From Parvibaculaceae bacterium Mf 1.05b.01 (GTDB taxonomy: Bacteria > Pseudomonadota > Alphaproteobacteria > Parvibaculales > Parvibaculaceae), in assembly GCA_000509225.1 (NCBI GenBank), contig BAOK01000002.1:376496-440495 (forward strand): a DNA stretch of 64,000 nt, given 5' to 3'. Numbering within the stretch: position 1 is the stretch's first letter; every line of letters starts with the position of its first letter. Under the pieces are notes generated by a model. That model did no database searches. It was not told the DNA's origin and saw nothing but the letters and a program-made list of their open reading frames with translations. The translations under genes and the position numbers were made by a program. Shown here piece by piece: positions 44,737 to 54,089 of this stretch.

Positions 44737-45460
44737 GCGCGCCGCTGGTGAGGTCTGGCAGGCGAGTGTCCTGACGCTCTTTCCGGAGATGTTTCCGGGC
44801 TCGCTCGGGTTTTCGCTCGCGGGCAAAGCGCTGGAAGAGGGCAGATGGTCGCTGGAGACCGTCAACATACGAGATTTCGGTCAGGGCAAACATGCCCAGG
44901 TCGATGATACCCCTTCCGGGGGTGGGGCCGGCATGGTCCTGAAGGCAGATGTGCTGGGCGATGCCATTGATGCGGCGAGCCCCACTGATGATGCCCGCCC
45001 ACGGCTCTATCTGAGCCCCAGGGGCGCACCGCTCACCCAGGCAAGGGTACGGGAGCTGGCAGACGGCCCCGGTGTGGTGCTTCTCTGTGGCCGGTTTGAG
45101 GGCATAGATGAGCGGGTCATTGAGGGGCGAAACCTGGAAGAGGTGAGCCTCGGAGATTTTGTGCTGTCAGGCGGGGAGCCTGCAGCACTGGCGCTTCTGG
45201 ACGCGGTTATCCGACTGCTTCCAGGGGTGATGGGGGCGGAAGCCTCCGGCGAAGATGAGAGTTTTGAAGGAGGCCTCCTGGAATATCCGCATTACACGCG
45301 GCCAGGAACTTGGGAAGGCAAGGAAATCCCTGCCGTTCTCACCTCTGGAGATCACGGAAAGGTTGCGGCATGGCGCCGGGAGCAATCCGAGAGGTTAACA
45401 AAAGAGCGGCGGCCAGATTTGTGGCAAAAAATGCACAAAGAAGGTCGCGTAACTGATTGA
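44729..45460 (+). CDS. trmD: tRNA (guanine-N1)-methyltransferase
   Basis: A 243-residue SPOUT methyltransferase. [18 protein letters not shown] near the N-terminus, [25 protein letters not shown] (the trefoil-knot loop) and [17 protein letters not shown] are all intact. It makes m1G37 in tRNA. The ATG at 44729 follows TAAGG and overlaps rimM by 8 nt. Confidence 0.95.
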   Translation: MSERAAGEVWQASVLTLFPEMFPGSLGFSLAGKALEEGRWSLETVNIRDFGQGKHAQVDDTPSGGGAGMVLKADVLGDAIDAASPTDDARPRLYLSPRGAPLTQARVRELADGPGVVLLCGRFEGIDERVIEGRNLEEVSLGDFVLSGGEPAALALLDAVIRLLPGVMGAEASGEDESFEGGLLEYPHYTRPGTWEGKEIPAVLTSGDHGKVAAWRREQSERLTKERRPDLWQKMHKEGRVTD

Positions 45461-45481
45461 TATGTGGTACCTACGCGCGCT

Positions 45482-45501
45482 TTCGGGGAATCCGTCCCGA
45501 A
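45482..45501 (+). promoter_or_regulatory. Hairpin in the rplS leader
   Basis: TTCGGG (45482-45487) pairs with CCCGAA (45496-45501), in the 75-nt gap between trmD and rplS. It might bind L19 or only form a local stem; no family match was checked. Confidence 0.35.
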
Positions 45502-45535
45502 GACTTGCCGTACCCGGCTAAAAAGGTTTGAAGCG

Positions 45536-45919
45536 ATGAACATCATCCAAGAGCTTGAAAAAGAGCAAATTGCGTCCCTGGGCAAAGACATCCCGGTTTT
45601 CGATCCCGGCGATACCGTTCAGGTGAACGTTAAAGTGGTTGAAGGCACCCGCGAGCGTATTCAGGCGTTCGAAGGTGTTGTCATTGCCCGTGGCGGTGAA
45701 GGCGTGAATGAGAGCTTCACAGTGCGGAAGATCTCCTACGGTGAAGGCGTCGAGCGCGTGTTCCCGGTTTACGGACCGCTGATTGACAGCATTAAGGTCA
45801 TCCGTCGCGGACGTGTGCGTCGCGCGAAGCTCTACTATCTACGTGGCCGTCGCGGTAAATCGGCCCGTATTGCGGAGCGTCAGGATAACCGGAACAAGAA
45901 GTCCGCCGCTGCAAAATAA
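45536..45919 (+). CDS. rplS: Ribosomal protein L19
   Basis: A 127-residue protein with the L19 signature [40 protein letters not shown] and [23 protein letters not shown]. It sits at the 30S-50S interface. ATG 45536 follows AAAAGG at about 9 nt; longer upstream codons are not part of the protein. End of the ribosomal operon; a strong terminator follows. Confidence 0.96.
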   Translation: MNIIQELEKEQIASLGKDIPVFDPGDTVQVNVKVVEGTRERIQAFEGVVIARGGEGVNESFTVRKISYGEGVERVFPVYGPLIDSIKVIRRGRVRRAKLYYLRGRRGKSARIAERQDNRNKKSAAAK

Positions 45920-45955
45920 GAAGCCATCGCCTTTAGGGGCAAACGGCACACGAAG

Positions 45956-45991
45956 AGCGGGCAAGGCCAAAAGGCCTTATGCCCGCTTTTT
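45956..45991 (+). terminator. Terminator of the ffh-rplS operon
   Basis: Stem AGCGGGCA (45956-45963) with TGCCCGCT (45980-45987), inner AGGCC-AAAA-GGCCT, followed by TTTTT. Perfect bipartite stem. Confidence 0.94.
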
Positions 45992-46082
45992 GTTTGGGGC
46001 ACTTCCCAGACAAAACCCTATTTGAATTTGACTGAGCGAGATGTGTTCACTGCGATGAAGGCATCCAAGAGGAGAAGAGTAA

Positions 46083-47480
46083 ATGGCTCGTACGATGTAT
46101 GACAAAATCTGGGATGCCCACATGGTGGATGTTCAGGATGACGGAACCTGCCTTCTCTATATTGATCGTCATCTTGTGCATGAAGTGACAAGCCCGCAGG
46201 CATTTGAAGGTCTGCGCATGTCGGGCCGCAAAGTCCGCGCGCCGGAAAAGACGCTGGCCGTCGCTGACCATAATGTGCCGACCGAAGGCCGGGCGAACGG
46301 CATTGCGGATGAAGAAAGCCGCATCCAGGTGGAGACACTGGAAAAGAACGCCAAGGACTTCGGCGTTGAATATCTTGAGATGCTCGATATCCGACAGGGC
46401 GTTGTGCATATCGTGGGACCGGAGCAGGGCTTTACCTTGCCAGGCACAACAATTGTGTGCGGTGACAGCCATACGTCGACCCACGGCGCCTTTGGCGCGT
46501 TGGCCCATGGCATCGGCACGTCGGAAGTGGAGCATGTGCTTGCGACGCAAACACTGATCCAGTCCAAAGCCAAGAACATGAAGATCGAAGTGACGGGCGC
46601 GCTGCCAGATCACGTGACGGCGAAAGACATCATCCTGGCTGTGATTGGTGAAATCGGTACAGCCGGCGGCACGGGCTATGTGATGGAATATACGGGCGAA
46701 GCCATTCAGGCGCTTTCGATGGAAGGCCGGATGACGGTTTGCAACATGTCCATCGAAGGCGGGGCGCGCGCGGGCCTCATCGCGCCGGATGAAAAGACAT
46801 TTGAATATCTGAAAGGCCGTCCACGGTCCCCACAAGGTGCGGACTGGGATGCGGCGGTTGCCTATTGGAAGACGCTTCCAACAGATGAAGGCGCGCACTT
46901 CGATAAGGTGGTGACGCTTGATGCGTCGAACCTGCCGCCGACCCTCACATGGGGCACAAGCCCGGAGAATGTTGTCTCCATTGAAGGCTCGGTTCCTGAT
47001 CCATCCAAGATTGAAGATGCGGCGAAGCGCACAGCTGTTGAGCGCTCGCTTGCCTATATGGGCCTGGAAGCCAACACCAAGATGACGGACATCAAGATCG
47101 ACCGTGCCTTTATCGGGTCGTGTACGAATGGTCGTATTGAAGACATTCGCGAAGTCGCTCGTGTTGCCAAAGGCAAAAAAGTCGCGTCGACAGTGAGTGC
47201 GATGGTCGTGCCGGGCTCTGGTCTTGTGAAAGAACAGGCGGAGCAGGAAGGGCTCGATAAGATCCTTATCGAAGCGGGCTTTGACTGGCGCGAACCAGGC
47301 TGTTCCATGTGTCTTGCGATGAATGCCGACAAGCTTGCCGAAGGCGAGCGGTGTGCCTCAACGTCCAACCGCAATTTTGAAGGCCGTCAGGGTCGTGGCG
47401 GGCGCACGCATCTAGTGTCGCCTGAGATGGCAGCAGCGGCTGCGATTGCCGGTCACTTTGTCGATGTGCGGAAAGTTTAA
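46083..47480 (+). CDS. leuC: 3-isopropylmalate dehydratase, large subunit
   Basis: A 465-residue aconitase-superfamily enzyme. Fe-S cysteines in [10 protein letters not shown] and GCSMCLAMN, plus [19 protein letters not shown] and [21 protein letters not shown]. It isomerises isopropylmalate with LeuD in leucine synthesis. GGAGAAGAG precedes the ATG. Unusually, an unrelated gene separates it from leuD. Confidence 0.97.
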   Translation: MARTMYDKIWDAHMVDVQDDGTCLLYIDRHLVHEVTSPQAFEGLRMSGRKVRAPEKTLAVADHNVPTEGRANGIADEESRIQVETLEKNAKDFGVEYLEMLDIRQGVVHIVGPEQGFTLPGTTIVCGDSHTSTHGAFGALAHGIGTSEVEHVLATQTLIQSKAKNMKIEVTGALPDHVTAKDIILAVIGEIGTAGGTGYVMEYTGEAIQALSMEGRMTVCNMSIEGGARAGLIAPDEKTFEYLKGRPRSPQGADWDAAVAYWKTLPTDEGAHFDKVVTLDASNLPPTLTWGTSPENVVSIEGSVPDPSKIEDAAKRTAVERSLAYMGLEANTKMTDIKIDRAFIGSCTNGRIEDIREVARVAKGKKVASTVSAMVVPGSGLVKEQAEQEGLDKILIEAGFDWREPGCSMCLAMNADKLAEGERCASTSNRNFEGRQGRGGRTHLVSPEMAAAAAIAGHFVDVRKV

Positions 47481-47499
47481 GGAAACGGAGATAGGGCGT

Positions 47500-48351
47500 G
47501 TGAATAGTGCCGTTCGATGGGTGACTCTAATAGGGCTTGTGTTCCTAATAGCGGGAACGATCTTTTGGTTTTGGCTCGGGAATGCTTTTGCAGATAACAA
47601 GGGCCTGCAAAATTCGGTTGATACGTTGGTTCTAGCTCGTGCTGCCGCAAAAAAGTGCGAACAGAATGGACAGCCGATTCCAGCCGCTGAAACGGAAGAA
47701 TTCGTGGTGCTTCGGCTAACATCACATGCGGCTCTTCAAGAGTGGTTCAAGCTTGAGGAACTTCGTCTTCGAGCGGAGGCAAAGTTGGAGGGTAAGGATG
47801 TTTCTGGGCTTAGGGTGAGTTACCCCGCGCCGGTAACGACAGAAAAATTGGACAAGATAGGTTGTGAAGCCAATGCCGAGGATTACGTCCAGCAGTCAAT
47901 TTTGACGGCGGACGTTCTTCGACAAGAATTTTCACTGACTGATGATGTATTGCGCGCCTCCGCCGCCAATCTCTACCGATGGGCATTGGATGATTTGCTA
48001 AGATCACACGCTACGCATAAGCAATGTCTTGTTGTTGATGGAGAGCGACATCATTTGGTTGAATCCTACCTGAATGATTTTGAGCAATATGCAGATGAGG
48101 CATTTAGGGATGATGTCGCGAAAATCAGACAAAGATTTGCCTTTCGAGAAAGCGCTTTGGAACGGAGGTATCAATTCCAAAGGTCAGTTCAAAGCTCGCT
48201 AGGTGGGCAACCTATGGCGCCAGGTGGCGATGCTTGTGAAAGGCGGCTGGTTGCATTTGATGCTGTTATGAAACGCGTTGAACGTAATTTGACCAATATG
48301 CCACGCGAGTGGACGGTAGATGTTGAGGTTGGTGAAGGGATTCGAAGATAG
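47500..48351 (+). CDS. Orphan membrane-anchored protein between leuC and leuD
   Basis: A 283-residue protein with one N-terminal membrane helix (about 7-30, WVTLIGLVFLIAGTIFWFWL) and a polar, helix-rich extracytoplasmic domain with four cysteines (in KKCEQN, KIGCEAN, HKQCLVV, GDACERR) that could form two disulfides. I recognise no family. GTG 47500 follows GGAGATAGGG; an ATG at 47446 would overlap leuC by 35 nt. Three hand-counted 60-nt lines are 40-53% GC, against 60% for a leuC line, suggesting a foreign insertion. Confidence 0.72.
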   Translation: MNSAVRWVTLIGLVFLIAGTIFWFWLGNAFADNKGLQNSVDTLVLARAAAKKCEQNGQPIPAAETEEFVVLRLTSHAALQEWFKLEELRLRAEAKLEGKDVSGLRVSYPAPVTTEKLDKIGCEANAEDYVQQSILTADVLRQEFSLTDDVLRASAANLYRWALDDLLRSHATHKQCLVVDGERHHLVESYLNDFEQYADEAFRDDVAKIRQRFAFRESALERRYQFQRSVQSSLGGQPMAPGGDACERRLVAFDAVMKRVERNLTNMPREWTVDVEVGEGIRR

Positions 48352-48376
48352 AACTTCGAAATAATAGGATGTGAAA

Positions 48377-48982
48377 ATGGACAAGTTTAAAAAAGTAGAT
48401 GGTGTTGCTGCCCCCCTGCCGATCCTGAATGTCGACACGGACATGATTATTCCAAAGCAGTTCCTGAAAACGATTAAGCGGACGGGTCTCGGTAAGAACC
48501 TGTTTGATGAAATGCGTTTCACGAAAGAGGGTGCAGAGATTCCAGACTTCGTGCTGAACAAACCTCAATACCGGAACGCAGAGATCTTGGTTGCTGGGGA
48601 CAATTTCGGCTGTGGGTCGTCACGCGAACACGCGCCGTGGGCGATTGCTGACTTTGGCATCAAGGTGATCATCTCCACCTCGTTCGCCGACATCTTCTAC
48701 AATAACTGTTTCAAGAACGGCATCCTGCCGATCAAGCTGTCGCAGTCTGATGTGGACAAGCTGATGGATGATGCGGAGCGCGGTGCCAACGCCACCGTCT
48801 CAGTTGATCTCGAAGCCCAGGAGATTAAAGGCCCTGACGGCGGCACGATCTCTTTCGACATTGATCCCTTCCGTAAGCATTGCCTGCTCGAAGGTCTCGA
48901 CGATGTGGGGCTTACCCTTCAGAAAGAAGAGAAGATCACGTCGTTTGAAAAGACGCGCGCGAGTGAGCAACCCTGGCTCTAA
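48377..48982 (+). CDS. leuD: 3-isopropylmalate dehydratase, small subunit
   Basis: A 201-residue swivel-domain protein with [30 protein letters not shown] and [17 protein letters not shown], all classic LeuD blocks. AGGA lies 7 nt before the ATG at 48377 (GTG at 48371 is an alternative). Pairs with LeuC. It is followed by a terminator. Confidence 0.96.
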   Translation: MDKFKKVDGVAAPLPILNVDTDMIIPKQFLKTIKRTGLGKNLFDEMRFTKEGAEIPDFVLNKPQYRNAEILVAGDNFGCGSSREHAPWAIADFGIKVIISTSFADIFYNNCFKNGILPIKLSQSDVDKLMDDAERGANATVSVDLEAQEIKGPDGGTISFDIDPFRKHCLLEGLDDVGLTLQKEEKITSFEKTRASEQPWL

Positions 48983-49010
48983 GAACTCACCTCATTCTGG
49001 GAACACAATC

Positions 49011-49043
49011 ATCCCCGGTGGCCTCTGCTTCCGGGGATTTTTC
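49011..49043 (+). terminator. Terminator of leuD
   Basis: ATCCCCGG (49011-49018) pairs with CCGGGGAT (49031-49038), followed by TTTTTCTC. Confidence 0.88.
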
Positions 49044-49045
49044 TC

Positions 49046-49127
49046 AGTGTCACCCTCGGGCTTGACCCGAGGGTCCATGGGGCCTCTCGACGCAGTATGG
49101 ATCCTCGTGTCGAGCACGAGGATGACA
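49046..49127. repeat. Composite extragenic palindromic element
   Basis: Two strong stems, CCCTCGGG/CCCGAGGG (49053-49073) and ATCCTCGTG/CACGAGGAT (49101-49123), framed by TGTCA near the left end and TGACA at the right. This layout is a widespread alphaproteobacterial intergenic repeat. Translation in the other direction gives the well-known spurious MDPRVKPEGD reading. Confidence 0.75.
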
Positions 49128-49169
49128 GATAGGGGATTGCACCGCTTCTTTCCGGGATGGGAGGCCCTT

Positions 49170-49208
49170 ATGGAACTAGACACAGACCTGATTGCCGCCG
49201 CGGCCTAA
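49170..49208 (+). CDS. Possible 12-residue leader-like peptide before leuB
   Basis: MELDTDLIAAAA, with GGGAGG six nt before the ATG. It has only two Leu codons, so classical leucine attenuation is doubtful. Could be chance. Confidence 0.2.
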   Translation: MELDTDLIAAAA

Positions 49209-49294
49209 AGACCCGAAAAAGGTCCTCACATCTAATTCAGCTCAGATTCCTGTGAATCAGGGCGCTCAAGGGTGACATTCGCCCCAAAAGGCCA

Positions 49295-49326
49295 GAGCAG
49301 TTTTTGCAAAGAGGTGAAAACTGCTC
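49295..49326. repeat. Palindrome with 10-bp stem upstream of leuB
   Basis: GAGCAGTTTT (49295-49304) is perfectly inverted as AAAACTGCTC (49317-49326). It adjoins extragenic palindrome copy 3. Confidence 0.6.
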
Positions 49327-49343
49327 AAATCTCTTCTTTTGAC

Positions 49344-49384
49344 GCATTTCCGGGCGGCAAAGCTTCCCCTTTGCCTGGAAATGC
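49344..49384. repeat. Extragenic palindrome, copy 3
   Basis: GCATTTCC (49344-49351) inverts as GGAAATGC (49377-49384); inner GGCAAAG/CTTTGCC stem. The ends (GCATTT..., ...AAATGCTCT) match copy 1 at 951-995. Confidence 0.7.
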
Positions 49385-49520
49385 TCTATGACGCTCGCAA
49401 ATTCCGCATTTAATGAGGAAAAGGGTTCTCTGCGCTTGAAAGTGTTCAAGCTGCGATAGGCCCGGTATTCTCAAAAATGCCATTAAATTCAACAGTTTAA
49501 GTCTGGGGCTACGTGTTCGG

Positions 49521-50627
49521 ATGAGCAGAAATATTCTCATAGTTGCTGGTGACGGCATTGGTCCTGAAGTGATGGGCGAAGTTGAGCGCGTTATTGCCTG
49601 GTTTAATGAAAACCGGGGCTTTGACGGCGTTGTTGAGAATGAGCTTGTAGGTGGCTCCTGCTATGACGCTCATGGCGTCGCGGTAACGGACGAAACAGTA
49701 GAGAAGGCCAAGGCGGCGGACGCGGTCATGCTCGGCGCTGTTGGTGGGCCTAAATGGGACGATGTGCCTTTTGAGGTACGCCCGGAAGCGGGTCTCCTGC
49801 GTCTGCGGAAAGATCTGGGTCTTTTTGCGAACCTGCGTCCCGCCATCTGCTTCCCGGCGCTTGCGGAAGCCTCATCCCTTAAGACTGAACTCGTTCAGGG
49901 CCTCGACATTATGATCGTGCGCGAGCTCACCGGTGGTGTCTATTTCGGTGAGCCGAAAGGCATTGATGATCTGCCAAACGGCGAACGCCGCGGCTATGAC
50001 ATGCAGGTCTATGACACGCATGAGATTCAGCGCATTGGACGGGTCGCCTTTGATCTGGCGAAGAAACGCGACAATCGGGTTATGTCTGTTGAGAAGCGCA
50101 ATGTGATGCAATCCGGCCTTTTCTGGTATCAGGAGATGGTGAAGCTTGGCGCTGAAGAGTTCCCTGACGTAAAGCTTGAGCATATGCTCGCTGACAATTG
50201 CGGCATGCAGCTTGTGAAAAACCCGAAGCAGTTTGATGTGATCGTTACCGACAATCTGTTTGGCGACATGCTGTCGGATGTGGCGGCGATGCTTACGGGA
50301 TCGCTCGGCATGTTGCCGTCTGCGTCGCTCGGTGCGAAAGATGAAAACGGTAAGGCATGCGCCATGTACGAACCAGTACACGGGTCGGCGCCAGACATTT
50401 CAGGCCAAGGGCTTGCGAACCCGATTGCAACGGTTCTCTCTTTTGCGATGGCGCTTCGCTACACATTTGATCTCGGCGCAGACGCAGATCTGCTGGAAGG
50501 CGCTGTGGAAGACGTGCTCGCTGATGGTTATCGTACAGGCGATATTATGCAGCCGGGCAAGAAACAGGTTGGCACCGTGGAGATGGGCGACGCAATTCTC
50601 ACCGCGCTCACCAAACGGACCGCCTAA
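49521..50627 (+). CDS. leuB: 3-isopropylmalate dehydrogenase
   Basis: A 368-residue decarboxylating dehydrogenase. [56 protein letters not shown] (with the catalytic Tyr) and the [24 protein letters not shown] segment are all conserved; [13 protein letters not shown] is the NAD region. It oxidises 3-isopropylmalate to 4-methyl-2-oxopentanoate. Separated from leuD by over 500 nt, so it has its own promoter. Confidence 0.97.
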   Translation: MSRNILIVAGDGIGPEVMGEVERVIAWFNENRGFDGVVENELVGGSCYDAHGVAVTDETVEKAKAADAVMLGAVGGPKWDDVPFEVRPEAGLLRLRKDLGLFANLRPAICFPALAEASSLKTELVQGLDIMIVRELTGGVYFGEPKGIDDLPNGERRGYDMQVYDTHEIQRIGRVAFDLAKKRDNRVMSVEKRNVMQSGLFWYQEMVKLGAEEFPDVKLEHMLADNCGMQLVKNPKQFDVIVTDNLFGDMLSDVAAMLTGSLGMLPSASLGAKDENGKACAMYEPVHGSAPDISGQGLANPIATVLSFAMALRYTFDLGADADLLEGAVEDVLADGYRTGDIMQPGKKQVGTVEMGDAILTALTKRTA

Positions 50628-50640
50628 ATAGACGTAACCG

Positions 50641-50681
50641 ACCACCTGATATGCTCACGGATGAGACCCACATCAGGCGGT
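50641..50681 (+). other. Hairpin after leuB
   Basis: ACCACCTGAT (50641-50650) pairs with ATCAGGCGGT (50672-50681) with one mismatch; inner CTCA/TGAG stem. It lacks a T-run, so it may be a processing signal rather than a terminator. Confidence 0.4.
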
Positions 50682-50739
50682 CATCCGAAGAAGAGACCTC
50701 GCCGTCACAACACAGCGGGTTGGCTCAAGGAGAAATAAG

Positions 50740-51765
50740 ATGGGTTTGAAAATCGCCATCGTTGGTGCCACAGGAAATGTGGGCCATGAATTGCTGAACA
50801 TTCTGGACGAACGGGAGTTCCCGGCGACGGAAGTGGCGGCGCTTGCCTCGCGTCGCAGCCAGGGTAAAGAAGTCTCCTTTGGTGATCGAACTTTGAAATG
50901 CCAGGCGCTGGAGAATTACGATTTCACGGGCACGGACATTTGTCTCATGTCAGCTGGTGGGACTGTGTCAGGTGAATGGTCGCCCAAGATTGCGGCCAAG
51001 GGCTGTGTGGTGATCGACAATTCGTCCAAGTGGCGGATGGACCCGGACGTGCCGCTCATTGTGCCGGAAGTAAATCCGCAGGATATTGATCTCTTCTCGA
51101 AGAAGAACATCATTGCAAACCCCAACTGCTCGACAATGCAGTTGATGGTGGCGCTGAAGCCGTTGCATGATTTCGCAAAGATCAAGCGGATTGTTGTGTC
51201 GACCTATCAGTCTGTGTCGGGCACGGGCAAAGACGCGATGGATGAGCTTTTCAATCAGACGCGGGCAATTTTCGTGAATGACCCGATCGTCAAGGAAGTC
51301 TATCCCAAGCAGATTGCGTTTAATGTGATCCCGCATGGGGGCGACTTCATGGAAGATGGCGGGACCACAGAAGAGTGGAAGATGGTTGTTGAGACCAAGA
51401 AGATCCTGGATCCCAAGATCAAGGTGTCCGTGACTGTCGCACGTGTACCTGTTTTTGTTGGCCATTCGGAGTCGGTGAATATCGAGTTTGAAAACGAAAT
51501 TGATGACAATCAGGCGCGCGAAATATTGCGGGAAGCACCGGGTGTTCTGGTGATCGACAAGCGTGAAGACGGTGGCTATATCACGCCAGTTGAATGTGTT
51601 GGTGACTTTGCCGTGTTTGTCAGCCGTATTCGTGTTGACCCAACGCTCGACAATGGTCTCAGCCTTTGGTGCGTGTCGGACAATCTGCGCAAGGGTGCTG
51701 CACTCAACGCCATCCAGATCGCAGAGCTTCTGCTTGAGCGCGGACTGGTCAAAAAAGCGGCATAA
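50740..51765 (+). CDS. asd: Aspartate-semialdehyde dehydrogenase
   Basis: A 341-residue enzyme. NADP-binding GATGNVGHELL at residue 9, the nucleophile Cys130 in IIANPNCSTMQL, and the substrate-binding His in VIPHGGDF. It makes aspartate semialdehyde for lysine/DAP, threonine and methionine; functionally connects to dapF at 37 kb. AAGGAG lies upstream of the ATG. A terminator follows. Confidence 0.96.
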   Translation: MGLKIAIVGATGNVGHELLNILDEREFPATEVAALASRRSQGKEVSFGDRTLKCQALENYDFTGTDICLMSAGGTVSGEWSPKIAAKGCVVIDNSSKWRMDPDVPLIVPEVNPQDIDLFSKKNIIANPNCSTMQLMVALKPLHDFAKIKRIVVSTYQSVSGTGKDAMDELFNQTRAIFVNDPIVKEVYPKQIAFNVIPHGGDFMEDGGTTEEWKMVVETKKILDPKIKVSVTVARVPVFVGHSESVNIEFENEIDDNQAREILREAPGVLVIDKREDGGYITPVECVGDFAVFVSRIRVDPTLDNGLSLWCVSDNLRKGAALNAIQIAELLLERGLVKKAA

Positions 51766-51789
51766 CGCTTAAAGACAATTCAATCGTTA

Positions 51790-51830
51790 GGGCTCTGGCA
51801 AGAAACGGCCAGGGCCCTTTTCGTTTTCTG
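51790..51830 (+). terminator. Terminator of asd
   Basis: GGGC-T-CTGGC (51790-51799) pairs with GCCAG-G-GCCC (51808-51817) with a symmetric T/G mismatch, followed by TTTTCGTTTTC. Confidence 0.85.
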
Positions 51831-51956
51831 TGTTTGCATCGCAACAATCATCCAAATTGATATTTCCATTTTGATGCTCTTAACGCTTCGGAGGTGATCC
51901 TTCCCTTTGTTTCGCGACGCTCAATTATGGCGTCCTGTGTTGCTAGAGGGTTGAGT

Positions 51957-54089
51957 ATGCCGCTGACCATTGATGCTGGCTGGGTCGTTATCTGCACCGT
52001 GTTGGTCTTGCTTATGCAAGCGGGATTTATCTGTTTGGAGACCGGGCTTGTCCGCGCAAAAAACTCGATCAATGTTGCGCTCAAAAATGTCAGTGACTTT
52101 TGTATTGCGAGTCTTTTGTTCTGGGCCGTGGGCTTTGGCCTTATGTTTGGCGCGTCGGACAGTGGAATCATTGGCGCGAGCGGCTTTTTTCCCAGCGTTG
52201 GTCTTAATGCAACAGCGAATGATGTTTGGCTCATTGCATTTTTCTTTTTCCAGCTGGCCTTTTGCAGCACTGCCGTCACGATCTTCTCCGGGGCGGTCGC
52301 TGAACGCATGTCCTTCCGCAGCTTCATCATTGCCTCTGTTCTGCTTGCCGCGATCATTTACCCGGTCACCGGCCATTGGGCATGGGCGAGCCTGCTCAAC
52401 ACGGAGACGCAAGGCTGGCTGGAGGAATTGGGTTTTATCGATTTTGCGGGGTCTACGGTCGTCCATTCAGTCGGTGGTTGGGTCGCCCTTGCCGCCGTGT
52501 TGGTTCTTGGGCCGCGTCTTGGACGTTTTGGTCCAGAGGGCCGAGAGATCGAGCCGCACAATATGCCGATGGCGGCGCTTGGTATGTTTCTCATATTCAT
52601 CGGATGGTTTGGTTTTAATGGCGGGTCGACACTTGCGTTCGATGGATCCGTTCCTCTTGTTCTTGTCAATACGCTGCTAGCGGCTGCCGCTGGCGGTGGC
52701 GCGGCGATCCTGCTGACCTGGCTGAAGCATGGTCGGCCTCATCCACATGCAGTTTTGAATGGTGTTCTCGCCGGACTGGTCGCGATCACAGCGTCGGCAA
52801 ACATGGTTGCTGTCTACGATGCTGTATTGATTGGCGCTATCGGAGGGGTCGTTTGCTTTGCGGCGACCGTGCAGTTGGAGACCTGGGAAGTTGATGATGC
52901 GGTTGGTGCTGTGCCAGTTCATCTTGCCGCTGGAATCTGGGGCACGATTGCTGTCAGCCTGTTTGCCGATATCTCGTTCTTCGGCGCAGGCGTTGCACGG
53001 ACTGATCAGTTGGGCATTCAGTTGCTAGGCGTTGCCGCGGTGGGCGCCTATGCGTTTGGCGTTTCGTTTTCGGTTCTGGCCTTTATTGACGCGTTTGTTC
53101 CGTTGAGAGTGAGTTCGCGGGCGGAACGAGAAGGGCTCAACGTCTCCGAGCATGGTGCCAATTCAGCATTGCTCAGTCTTTTGAATGTGATGGAGGACCA
53201 AAGCAGGCGGGGTGATTTTTCAAATCATGTCCCTGTCGAAAATTTCACCGAAGCTGGTGAGATTGCCGTGCGCTACAATAAGGTGCTCGACAAATTTACA
53301 CAGCAAGTGCTGGCAAATGATGCGGCAATCGCACAGGTGGTGGACGCGCGGGACAAAGCGGAGCTAGCGAATGCCTCCAAGTCAGAGTTTCTCGCCAATA
53401 TGAGCCATGAGCTCAGGACGCCGCTCAACGCCATCATCGGATTTTCAGAGATCATCAATAATGAGCTTTTTGGGCCGCTCGAAAATGCGCAGTACAAGGA
53501 ATATGTAGATGACATTCATAACTCCAGTCGGCACCTTCTCAGTCTGATCAACGACATTCTGGATCTCTCAAAGATTGAGGCGAACCGGTTTGAGCTCGAT
53601 GATGATGAATTGGATCTTGGAAGTCTCTTTGACTCTTGTGCGTCGATGATCCGGCACCGTGTCGACGATGATCTGGTCTCTTTTGAGGTTTCCGTTGCAC
53701 CCGGCGTGCCGCTCGTCATTGCTGATAAGCGTGCCATGCGGCAAATGGTGCTCAACCTTGTGTCCAACGCCGTCAAGTTTACACCAGAGAAGGGCACGGT
53801 ACGCTTGTCAGCCTTCGTTGAGCCAGATGGACGGGTGGCTCTTCAGGTGAGCGACACCGGGATCGGTATTGCAAAAGACGATATGCCAAAAGCGCTTGAA
53901 CCCTTCAGGCAAATATCCACAGATGAAACAGTCTATTCTGCTGAGGGTACAGGTCTGGGGCTACCGCTTACGGTGGCACTGGCGCGGCTGCACGATGCGA
54001 CATTTGTAATCAATTCGGCTCCCGGCGAGGGGACAGTGATCACGTTGCGCTTGCCGCATGATCGACTTGTTCCTGCCGCTGCAGCGTGA
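51957..54089 (+). CDS. Ammonium transporter-histidine kinase fusion (Amt sensor kinase)
   Basis: A 710-residue fusion. Residues 1-385 are an Amt channel: DAGWVVICTVLVLLMQAGF, Asp162, the pore His pair His170 (VVHSVGG) and His322 (VHLAAGIWG), and about 11 membrane segments. A linker (390-470) leads to HisKA with phospho-His484 (NMSHELRTPLNAIIGF) and HATPase with N-box N600/N604, DTGIGI (633-638) and GTGLGLP (664-670). Such proteins sense or transport ammonium and signal by phosphorelay. ATG 51957 follows GAGGG at 6 nt; longer starts lack a ribosome site. No response regulator or glnK is adjacent. Its end overlaps the convergent hybrid kinase by 50 nt. Confidence 0.93.
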   Translation: MPLTIDAGWVVICTVLVLLMQAGFICLETGLVRAKNSINVALKNVSDFCIASLLFWAVGFGLMFGASDSGIIGASGFFPSVGLNATANDVWLIAFFFFQLAFCSTAVTIFSGAVAERMSFRSFIIASVLLAAIIYPVTGHWAWASLLNTETQGWLEELGFIDFAGSTVVHSVGGWVALAAVLVLGPRLGRFGPEGREIEPHNMPMAALGMFLIFIGWFGFNGGSTLAFDGSVPLVLVNTLLAAAAGGGAAILLTWLKHGRPHPHAVLNGVLAGLVAITASANMVAVYDAVLIGAIGGVVCFAATVQLETWEVDDAVGAVPVHLAAGIWGTIAVSLFADISFFGAGVARTDQLGIQLLGVAAVGAYAFGVSFSVLAFIDAFVPLRVSSRAEREGLNVSEHGANSALLSLLNVMEDQSRRGDFSNHVPVENFTEAGEIAVRYNKVLDKFTQQVLANDAAIAQVVDARDKAELANASKSEFLANMSHELRTPLNAIIGFSEIINNELFGPLENAQYKEYVDDIHNSSRHLLSLINDILDLSKIEANRFELDDDELDLGSLFDSCASMIRHRVDDDLVSFEVSVAPGVPLVIADKRAMRQMVLNLVSNAVKFTPEKGTVRLSAFVEPDGRVALQVSDTGIGIAKDDMPKALEPFRQISTDETVYSAEGTGLGLPLTVALARLHDATFVINSAPGEGTVITLRLPHDRLVPAAAA

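Larger units (their letters stand above)
49209..49520. other. Non-coding stretch upstream of leuB
   Basis: About 310 nt without a gene, containing the twin hairpins at 49295-49326 and 49344-49384 and the presumed leuB promoter. No other feature recognised. Confidence 0.6.

Noticed and set aside
48992-49183. Minus-strand frame with MDPRVKPEGD
   Set aside because: Well-known spurious translation of the extragenic repeat at 49046-49127.
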